A stretch of DNA of 7,355 nt from CAYMST01 sp964393115 (GTDB lineage Bacteria > Bacteroidota > Bacteroidia > Cytophagales > Cyclobacteriaceae). The notes beneath the pieces are model-generated. The model was not told the origin of the DNA, did not search any database, and was given only the letters and a program-made list of their open reading frames with translations. The position numbers and the translations under genes were made by a program. Within the stretch, counting starts at the first letter, position 1, and each line of letters begins with the position of its first letter. Shown here piece by piece: positions 1 through 4,319 of the stretch. The stretch lies in assembly GCA_964393115.1 (NCBI GenBank), contig CAYMST010000243.1:1-7355 (forward strand), read 5' to 3'.

Positions 1-120
1 GGAAATATTATGAAAATCACATTAACGTGTGATCATAGAACCGTAGATGGAGCTGTAGGAGCACAGTTCTTACAAACGTTAAAGAGCTTTATCGAGAACC
101 CGGTCAGAATATTAATATAA
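1..120 (+). CDS. Dihydrolipoamide acyltransferase (E2), C-terminal end only
   Basis: This is the 3' end of a gene that starts outside the window: 39 codons in frame 1, ending in TAA at 118-120. It carries the E2 catalytic signature DHRTVDG (nt 31-51), whose histidine and aspartate belong to the active site of 2-oxoacid dehydrogenase acyltransferases. It is followed by the typical tail GAVGAQFLQTLKSFIENP. The family transfers the acyl group from lipoyl-lysine to CoA in the cytoplasmic pyruvate or branched-chain dehydrogenase complex. The GAVGAQFLQ wording is closest to pyruvate dehydrogenase E2, as I recall it. The lipoyl and E3-binding domains would lie upstream, so the exact complex cannot be decided here. 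The family and the catalytic end are clear; the substrate is inferred. Confidence 0.9.
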   Translation, partial: GNIMKITLTCDHRTVDGAVGAQFLQTLKSFIENPVRILI

Positions 121-126
121 GCATCA

Positions 127-143
127 ACTGACCGCAAGTCAGT
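127..143 (+). other. Stem-loop just after the E2 stop codon
   Basis: A perfect 6-bp hairpin (ACTGAC, loop CGCAA, GTCAGT) begins 6 nt after the E2 stop. No T-run follows, so it is not a terminator by itself. It may protect or process the 3' end of the E2 mRNA together with the terminator further on. A second small hairpin, CTAT-TGA-ATAG, lies near 149-159. Confidence 0.4.
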
Positions 144-167
144 AGAGCCTATTGAATAGACACATTT

Positions 168-218
168 AGCCGTCAAATTGTCAGACTTAACATCGCTGAT
201 CAGGTGGGCGGCTTTTTT
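168..218 (+). terminator. Probable rho-independent terminator of the E2 transcript
   Basis: AGCCGTC (168-174) pairs with GGCGGCT (207-213), a 7-bp stem with one G-T pair, followed directly by a run of six T (213-218). The long loop contains a smaller stem, TCAG (181-184) with CTGA (196-199). The stem plus T-run on the plus strand fits termination of E2, 50-100 nt after its stop. Confidence 0.55.
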
Positions 219-335
219 GCGTTAACTCATTCCACAAAGATTGTTCAAAAAAGAAAATATATAGTGATACCATTTAAACATATAACGGCGTACATTTTGC
301 TACTGTTTCCCCCTTCTTCTTCGTTAAAAAGCCTT

Positions 336-364
336 ATCCTAGCGCTGCTAGGATTGCGTTTTTT
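336..364. terminator. Strong hairpin terminator, possibly bidirectional
   Basis: A perfect 8-bp stem, ATCCTAGC (336-343) and GCTAGGAT (347-354) around a GCT loop, is followed on the plus strand by TGCG and six T (359-364). On the minus strand it is followed by AAGGC and five T, so it could act in both directions. It lies about 120 nt after the first E2 terminator and before hslV. No gene is visible between the two terminators (219-335), so it is either a back-up terminator or the end of an unseen small transcript. Confidence 0.6.
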
Positions 365-479
365 GCCTTGAATAAGAAAAAAATACTGACGCAAACTAAC
401 ACGCCCTTATATTGCCCAAATGGTATGAGAAGTATCTGGCGTAAACCAAGCACTTCAAACTTGATCATAAAATTGAGAC

Positions 480-1016
480 ATGGAAAAAATTAAATCAACC
501 ACAGTTTGTGCGATTAAGCATAATGGACAGATAGCCGTTGGTGCAGACGGACAGGCTACTATGGGAAATACGGTTGCCAAGAGCAACGTCAAGAAGATTC
601 GTAAGCTTCATAACAATCAAATTCTAGCAGGATTTGCGGGGTCGACAGCAGATGCGTTTACCCTGATCGAGCGTTTTGAAGAGAAGTTAAGCACCTACGG
701 GGGAAACATGAGAAGGTCGGCCATAGAGCTAGCAAAAGACTGGAGAATGGATCGATACCTCAGGAGATTAGAGGCCATGATGATTGTGGCCAATAAGGAC
801 GAAATACTGGTTATTTCAGGTACTGGCGATGTGTTGGAGCCAGACAATGACATTGCTACTATTGGGTCGGGAAGCATGTATGCTCAATCAGCAGCTATCG
901 CCATCAAAAAACATGCTCAGGACTTAAGTGCTGAAGAAATGGTAAGGGAAAGCTTAAACATCGCCGCGGATATCTGTATCTATACCAACCACAACTTAGT
1001 GATCGAGACGTTATGA
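480..1016 (+). CDS. hslV: HslV, peptidase subunit of the HslUV (ClpYQ) protease
   Basis: HslV forms the double-hexamer proteolytic core of the cytoplasmic ATP-dependent HslUV protease, fed by the HslU unfoldase. The 178-residue length is normal. The start MEKIKS-TTV implies removal of a six-residue propeptide to expose Thr7, the catalytic N-terminal threonine (Thr1 of mature HslV). Asp23 in GADGQATMGNTV and Lys39 in NVKKIRKL align with Asp17 and Lys33 of the E. coli enzyme. GFAGSTADAFTL, ELAKDWR, TIGSGSMYAQ and ADICIYTNH are further family blocks. The ATG at 480 fits this register. The stop overlaps the next gene's start by ATGA, implying cotranscription and translational coupling. No hslU lies in the window, so the partner is encoded elsewhere. 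I found no convincing -33/-7 promoter in 365-479. Confidence 0.96.
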   Translation: MEKIKSTTVCAIKHNGQIAVGADGQATMGNTVAKSNVKKIRKLHNNQILAGFAGSTADAFTLIERFEEKLSTYGGNMRRSAIELAKDWRMDRYLRRLEAMMIVANKDEILVISGTGDVLEPDNDIATIGSGSMYAQSAAIAIKKHAQDLSAEEMVRESLNIAADICIYTNHNLVIETL

Positions 1017-1360
1017 GCGGATTAACTATTTACCACAATCCCAGGTGCCAAAAGAGTCGTGAGACTCTAAAGATTATTCATGAAAAAGGCCAATCTGCCA
1101 AGGTGGTGGAATACATGAAGGTGTGTCCCTCTTTCGAGGAAATGAAGTCTCTTATCACAAAACTTGGCATAACACCATTCGAACTGATCCGAAAAGGTGA
1201 AAAGATCTACAAAGAGGAATTTAAAGGACGTGAATTGTCCGATGATGAATGGATAAATGTCATGATTGAGAATCCTCAGTTGATTGAAAGACCAATTGTC
1301 GTAAAAGATAGCACGGCTATTTTGGGCAGACCGCCAGAAAATGTCAACCAGTTACTTTAG
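1013..1360 (+). CDS. ArsC/YfgD-family arsenate reductase-like protein
   Basis: This 115-residue thioredoxin-fold protein belongs to the glutaredoxin-dependent ArsC family. Cys12 in NPRCQKSRETL occupies the position of the catalytic cysteine of E. coli plasmid ArsC. Arg60 (ELIRKGE), Arg93 (LIERPIVV) and Arg106 (LGRPPENV) match the three arginines that bind the arsenate adduct (60, 94 and 107 there). The motif is Cys-x-x-Ser, not the Cys-x-x-Cys of many Spx proteins, which favours the ArsC side. At 115 residues it is nearer chromosomal YfgD-type proteins than plasmid ArsC (about 140), and no arsR or arsB neighbours are present. Arsenate may therefore not be its true substrate. It follows hslV with an ATGA overlap and is probably in the same transcript. 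Repeat copy A begins 11 nt after its stop. Confidence 0.88.
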   Translation: MSGLTIYHNPRCQKSRETLKIIHEKGQSAKVVEYMKVCPSFEEMKSLITKLGITPFELIRKGEKIYKEEFKGRELSDDEWINVMIENPQLIERPIVVKDSTAILGRPPENVNQLL

Positions 1361-1371
1361 AAAATCTTGTA

Positions 1372-1461
1372 AAATTCATAAGATAATTACGTAAAAGAGT
1401 TGGTTCAATAAGCATATTGCTAGATTTGATATCAGCTCTTAAATAAACTTCATATAAATAT
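1372..1461 (+). repeat. Intergenic palindromic repeat, copy A
   Basis: Member of the dispersed repeat described here. The block 1380-1461 aligns without gaps to copy C (2609-2690), with 71 of 82 positions identical by my hand count. The outer arms are AAGAGTTG (1395-1402) and CAGCTCTT (1433-1440). The inner stem is AGCA (1411-1414) and TGCT (1418-1421) with loop TAT. It lies between the ArsC-like gene and the DUF3574 gene, so it forms most of the latter's upstream region. Confidence 0.85.
1400..1428 (+). promoter_or_regulatory. Possible Bacteroidota promoter inside repeat copy A
   Basis: TAGATTTG (1421-1428) is a perfect match to the Bacteroidota -7 consensus TAnnTTTG. A TTG (1400-1402) lies 18 nt upstream, within the range usual for the -33 element of flavobacterial promoters. 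Transcription would start near 1435, leaving a leader of about 60 nt before the TTG start at 1497. Other repeat copies have CAGATTTT or similar here and lack the match, so only this copy looks promoter-competent. This is inference from motifs. Confidence 0.4.
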
Positions 1462-1496
1462 CTAGAAGGCAAACTCACTTTGTAAACAGCTAAAAA

Positions 1497-1895
1497 TTGA
1501 AAGTACGAAACACCTTAATCCTAGCGCTAATCATTTGTTCTTCCTGCTCCACTTTAAGGCAAGAAATCGGATCAAAACAAATCAGGACTGCCTTGTACTT
1601 CGGGCTGTCTATTCCTAGCGGGGGTAATGTTTCGGAAAAACAATGGCAAGCGTTTGTCGATGAAGAAGTAACTCCTCGATTTCAAAATGGCTTTACGGTG
1701 ATTGATGGTAAAGGGCAATGGCTGGATCAGCAACGTAATAAGATAGATCACGAAGACTCGAAAGTGCTGATTATTCTTCACCAAAAAAACACTGCGATGG
1801 AAAAAAAGCTAGATAGTATCAAGCAGCGCTACATCGAATTGTATAATCAGCAATCAGTACTAAGAGTAGACCAAAAAGTGCGGGTATGGTTTTAA
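1497..1895 (+). CDS. DUF3574 family lipoprotein
   Basis: This 132-residue protein has a short hydrophobic signal (residues 5-14, TLILALIIC) followed by CSSCST. It is probably lipidated on Cys14 or Cys17; neither is a textbook lipobox. The mature part matches my memory of DUF3574: ALYFGLSIPSGG, VSEKQWQAFVDEEVTPRF, FTVIDGKGQW, a SKVLIILH strand, and a C-terminal QQSVLRVDQKVRVWF. The function of the family is unknown. The start is TTG at 1497: an in-frame stop sits at 1491-1493 and no ATG or GTG suits the signal peptide. The gene stands alone between repeat copies A and B. To my knowledge DUF3574 is commoner in Proteobacteria than in Bacteroidota, so acquisition by transfer is possible. Family confidence is good; the exact lipidation site is uncertain. 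Confidence 0.82.
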   Translation: MKVRNTLILALIICSSCSTLRQEIGSKQIRTALYFGLSIPSGGNVSEKQWQAFVDEEVTPRFQNGFTVIDGKGQWLDQQRNKIDHEDSKVLIILHQKNTAMEKKLDSIKQRYIELYNQQSVLRVDQKVRVWF

Positions 1896-1910
1896 TACCA
1901 TTTAGGCTAA

Positions 1911-1970
1911 CTACCCAAAAAGTTGGTTTGAAAGGCGCACTACCAGATTTTATTTCTGCACCTAAATAGG
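1911..1970 (+). repeat. Intergenic palindromic repeat, copy B (diverged)
   Basis: The recognisable core is AAAGTTGGTTTGAA, then GGCGCACTACCAGATTTTAT, ending in CTAAATAGG. Relative to copy C it keeps the same 38-nt register between arm positions (1918 and 1956), but the arms have decayed and no longer pair well. It fills the gap between the convergent DUF3574 and Uma2 genes, ending 6 nt before the Uma2 stop. A separate hairpin, GGTAT (1883-1887) with ATACC (1895-1899), spans the DUF3574 stop codon and may be the decayed left end of the element. Confidence 0.7.
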
Positions 1971-1976
1971 TATGCC

Positions 1977-2594
1977 CTACAAGAACTTATCAATACCCTC
2001 GAAAACATCCTTAAGCGCAATTGACAAGTCGGGAAATAGTTTTGAAGTAATGGTATCACTCTCTGTTAGAATACCACACAAAACATACTTTCCATCTTGT
2101 AAATGATAATGTTGTATAGATTTGGCTTGAGGAATGGCGATCCAATATTCCTGAACGCCTGCCTCTTCATAAAGGGCGTATTTAATTTTTAAATCCTTCT
2201 CAGCTGTAGACTGCGAGAGAATCTCCACAATCAGGTCTGGAGCCCCCAAGCACCCTCTCCTATCTACTTTGCTTTCATCACATATGACACATATGTCCGG
2301 TTGAAAAACATTTAAAATATCTTCATCCTTTGCACCTTTAGCTGGTAAACGTACATCGAACGGTGCATCAAAGAGTTGACATGGTTTATTTTTAAAATAA
2401 GAAAACAAGTAGAAAAAAACATTACCCGAAACCCTTTGATGTTCACTTAAAGGAGCAGGAGTCATTTTATACAGCCGGCCTTTGATCAACTCCACCACTT
2501 CATCAAACTGCCAAGTTAGATAATCAGCATAGGTATAGATCTTATTGAAGTCTAATTGAGATATCGAAGTAATGGGCATTAATGTAGTTTTCAT
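1977..2594 (-). CDS. Uma2 family protein (DUF820, putative PD-(D/E)XK nuclease)
   Basis: This 205-residue protein has the layout of Uma2/DUF820: YTYADYLTW, then VELIKGRLYKMTPAP with the conserved Glu35, then SEHQRVSGNVFFYL. The restriction-endonuclease-like core has Asp100 in FQPDICVI and Glu124 in PDLIVEILSQST, followed by KDLKIKYALYEEAGVQEYW. These carboxylates match the PD-(D/E)XK nuclease fold. Nuclease activity is assumed from the fold, and the biological role of the family is unknown. The ATG at 2594 gives a typical N-terminus; a second ATG (Met6) is possible. The start codon lies only 4 nt from repeat copy C, so its leader and any promoter must lie in or beyond the repeat. Copy B sits at its 3' end. 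No toxin, antitoxin or methylase partner is adjacent. Confidence 0.9.
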   Translation of the reverse strand: MKTTLMPITSISQLDFNKIYTYADYLTWQFDEVVELIKGRLYKMTPAPLSEHQRVSGNVFFYLFSYFKNKPCQLFDAPFDVRLPAKGAKDEDILNVFQPDICVICDESKVDRRGCLGAPDLIVEILSQSTAEKDLKIKYALYEEAGVQEYWIAIPQAKSIQHYHLQDGKYVLCGILTESDTITSKLFPDLSIALKDVFEGIDKFL

Positions 2595-2598
2595 TGTA

Positions 2599-2690
2599 TG
2601 GAATCCATAAGATAATTACACAAAAGAGTTGGTTTGAATGGCATATTGCCAGATTTTATATCAGCTCTTAAATAGACTTTATATAAATAT
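2599..2690 (+). repeat. Intergenic palindromic repeat, copy C (best preserved)
   Basis: The left end is TGGAATCCAT (2599-2608). The outer arms are AAGAGTTG (2624-2631) and CAGCTCTT (2662-2669), an 8-bp pairing with one G-T. The inner stem is TGGCA (2639-2643) and TGCCA (2647-2651) with loop TAT. The segments in between also pair largely (GTTTGAA with TTTATAT), leaving a 3-nt bulge, so the whole 46 nt can fold into one long imperfect hairpin. An AT-rich tail, AAATAGACTTTATATAAATAT, is shared with copies A and D. It occupies the gap between Uma2 and DUF3109. Confidence 0.88.
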
Positions 2691-2710
2691 AACAAATCCT
2701 CATGTAAGTT

Positions 2711-3289
2711 TTACTCATTGATATTACCACCTTCTTCAATTGTCGTTTGAAGTTTTTGATACCAGTCCTCACCATACTTTCTAATTAATGGCCCTTTCAA
2801 AAATTTATAAATGGGGACTTTTAAGTCTTCTCCATGCTGACAAGCAGGGGCACATATATCCCATCGATCATAATTCAGCGCATCATAGTGATCATACTTG
2901 GTAATACGAATAGGGTATAGATGACATGAAATTGGTTTTCGAAAATCAGTTTTCTTATCGAAATAGGCTTGTTCAATCCCACACTTTAAGATGCCTTGGT
3001 TGTCGTATATGGCGAATACACACTCCTTTCCTTTAATGGTTGTGGTGGAATATTCTCCCTCAAAGTCTAATTCATATGCCCCGTCTTTGTCGAGAACACG
3101 ATTTGACACCTTAGACAAGTATGGCCTTACGGCCTCCAGACATTCGTCAACTTGCGCCAGTTCTTGTTGCTCAAGAGGTGCACCCAAATCCCCTTCTATA
3201 CAACAAGCTCCTTTGCACTTGAGCAAATCACAAACAAACTTCTCGTCCTTTATATCATCACTAAGTACTGTATTATCAAGTACAATCAT
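2711..3289 (-). CDS. DUF3109 family cysteine-cluster protein
   Basis: This 192-residue cytoplasmic protein is of the DUF3109 family, a widespread Bacteroidota group of unknown function related in style to the YkgJ zinc/iron-chelating cysteine proteins. Counting from the ATG at 3289, the cysteines are C20, C25, C29 and C30 (FVCDLLKCKGACC), then C90 (KECVF), C103 (KCGIEQ), C122 (SCHLYPI), and C146 and C150 (CAPAC). This spacing suggests metal binding, possibly an Fe-S cluster, but that is inference. IEGDLGAPL after the first cluster is also typical. A GTG at 3295 would add two residues. I prefer the ATG because family members usually begin M-I-x-I/L-D and because a perfect -7 motif lies at 3307-3314, very close upstream. 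Repeat copies C and D lie on its two sides. Confidence 0.9.
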   Translation of the reverse strand: MIVLDNTVLSDDIKDEKFVCDLLKCKGACCIEGDLGAPLEQQELAQVDECLEAVRPYLSKVSNRVLDKDGAYELDFEGEYSTTTIKGKECVFAIYDNQGILKCGIEQAYFDKKTDFRKPISCHLYPIRITKYDHYDALNYDRWDICAPACQHGEDLKVPIYKFLKGPLIRKYGEDWYQKLQTTIEEGGNINE

Positions 3290-3475
3290 AGCCACATTAT
3301 TTAGGACAAAGTTACTGGGAATATTTTTTTGACACCCATTCCTTGACCCTAGGAAAGAGGGTACTAAGTTTATTAAGCTATAAAGTTGATGTGCATAGAG
3401 ATAAACTAATTTGAAATTAGCTAGATCTTAGTTGATTTCGAAGGGTAAAAAAACACTATCATCCGACAAGTTATG
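3290..3475. other. Intergenic sequence upstream of DUF3109
   Basis: No reading frame or RNA gene is apparent. It contains the -7 element listed separately and two hairpins without T-runs. One is ACCCT/AGGGT around a 7-nt loop near 3347-3365; the other is CTAATTTGAAATTAG (3406-3420). Their role is unknown. Confidence 0.35.
3307..3314 (-). promoter_or_regulatory. -7 promoter element for the DUF3109 gene
   Basis: On the minus strand this reads TAACTTTG, a perfect match to TAnnTTTG. Transcription would begin near 3300, giving a leader of about 10-12 nt before the ATG at 3289. No clear TTG or TTTG -33 element is seen about 19-21 nt upstream, so support rests on the -7 motif and its position. Confidence 0.45.
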
Positions 3476-3562
3476 TGGAATCCATATTATTACACCAAAG
3501 AGTTGGTTGAAACGGCGTGGTACTGGATTTTATCTCAGCTCTTAAATAGACTTCATATATAT
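3476..3562 (+). repeat. Intergenic palindromic repeat, copy D
   Basis: It starts with the same TGGAATCCAT (3476-3485) as copy C, with a short deletion before the arms. The outer arms are identical to those of A and C: AAGAGTTG (3498-3505) and CAGCTCTT (3536-3543), again 38 nt start to start. The inner stem is weaker (CGGCG against TACTG-like bases, with G-T pairs and one mismatch). The tail AAATAGACTTCATATA is conserved. It lies between DUF3109 and the 3' end of the GT2 gene. Confidence 0.85.
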
Positions 3563-3565
3563 TGT

Positions 3566-3582
3566 GCTACACTTTCTGTAGC
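3566..3582 (-). other. Stem-loop just beyond the GT2 stop codon
   Basis: GCTACA and TGTAGC form a 6-bp stem around a 5-nt loop, 3 nt after the end of the GT2 gene. There is no T-run on the minus strand, so it is a weak candidate for a 3'-end structure rather than a clear terminator. It separates the operon from repeat copy D. Confidence 0.3.
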
Positions 3583-3584
3583 GT

Positions 3585-4319
3585 TCAACCCCATCTCAGC
3601 ATCCCATATTTTGCGATACAATATATGGTCCTTACCCCATCCTTCCAGTTGATCTTTTTCCCTTCGGCGTACGTACGACCATAATATGATATCCCAATTT
3701 CATAGATTCTCACCCCTTCGATTCTTGCTATTTTAGCGGTAACTTCGGGTTCAAACCCAAAACGGTTTTCACGCAACCGCAGGGATTGTACCAGATCTGT
3801 CTGAAAGAGCTTATAACAGGTCTCCATATCGGTGAGGTTGAGATTTGTAAAAATATTTGATAGGAACGTTAAGAATTTATTTCCAATGGAATGCCAGAAA
3901 AACAGTACGCGGTGAGCGCTACCACCCATGAATCGGGAGCCATATACCACATTGGCGGCCCCCGAGATCATAGGCTTCAGCAACAAATTATATTCTTGAG
4001 GATCATATTCTAAGTCTGCATCTTGAATCAACAAACATTGACCAGTAGCTTTCTCTATGCCTGTACGAATAGCAGCTCCTTTCCCCCTATTCTCATTATG
4101 TTCGATATAGTTAATACTTAACTCCTGATTCTGCTTAATATACTTTTCAATCGATTCTGCCGTGTTGTCTTTAGAACCGTCATTGACAATGATGATTTCC
4201 TTACTAATGTCTTCTATCAATTTAGTAGCTTTCACTTTATCTAAAATGAGATGAATAGTAGTTTCTTCATTGTAGACAGGAATTACAATGGACATTTTCT
4301 TTATGCTGGTTTCGCTCAT
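3585..4319 (-). CDS. GT2 glycosyltransferase, DPM1/DPG-synthase-like
   Basis: This 244-residue enzyme has a complete GT-A fold: SIVIPVYNEE (10-19), the nucleotide-binding Asp47 in IIIVNDGSKDNT, ENRGKGAAIRTG (76-87), and the metal-binding DAD at 100-102 in LLIQDADLEYDP. It continues with VYGSRFMGG, the acceptor-side block RFGFEPEVTAKIAR, and a C-terminal YYGRTYAEGKKINWKDG typical of dolichyl/polyprenyl-phosphate sugar synthases. It has no C-terminal membrane helices, unlike longer ArnC/GtrB-type members. By family it should transfer a hexose (mannose or glucose) from a nucleotide sugar to polyprenyl phosphate on the cytoplasmic membrane face. Its ATG overlaps the end of the upstream GT-C gene by ATGA, so the two are almost certainly cotranscribed; the lipid-linked sugar is the natural donor for that enzyme. 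The specific sugar is unknown. Confidence 0.92.
   Translation of the reverse strand: MSETSIKKMSIVIPVYNEETTIHLILDKVKATKLIEDISKEIIIVNDGSKDNTAESIEKYIKQNQELSINYIEHNENRGKGAAIRTGIEKATGQCLLIQDADLEYDPQEYNLLLKPMISGAANVVYGSRFMGGSAHRVLFFWHSIGNKFLTFLSNIFTNLNLTDMETCYKLFQTDLVQSLRLRENRFGFEPEVTAKIARIEGVRIYEIGISYYGRTYAEGKKINWKDGVRTIYCIAKYGMLRWG

Noticed and set aside
240..305. Sixth repeat copy near AACGGCGTACATTTTG
   Set aside because: Only a few bases resemble copy D and neither arm nor tail is present; similarity is within chance.
408..475. hslV promoter at TATATTG (408-414) or TAAAATTG (468-475)
   Set aside because: Both deviate from TAnnTTTG, neither has a -33 TTG at the right distance, and the second would leave almost no leader.
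695..877. 60-residue minus-strand frame
   Set aside because: Antisense shadow inside hslV.
1572..1784. 70-residue minus-strand frame
   Set aside because: Antisense shadow inside the DUF3574 gene, with no family similarity.
2991..3332. 113-residue plus-strand frame
   Set aside because: Lies antisense to the DUF3109 gene, whose cysteine pattern and family features are clear; serine-rich shadow frame.
1372..3562. Integron-type attC array
   Set aside because: Arrangement is similar, but there is no integrase, the attC core sites RYYYAAC/GTTRRRY are absent, and genes face both directions.
1372..3562. CRISPR array
   Set aside because: Repeats are about 85-90 bp, hundreds of bases apart with genes between them, and diverged; no regular spacers.
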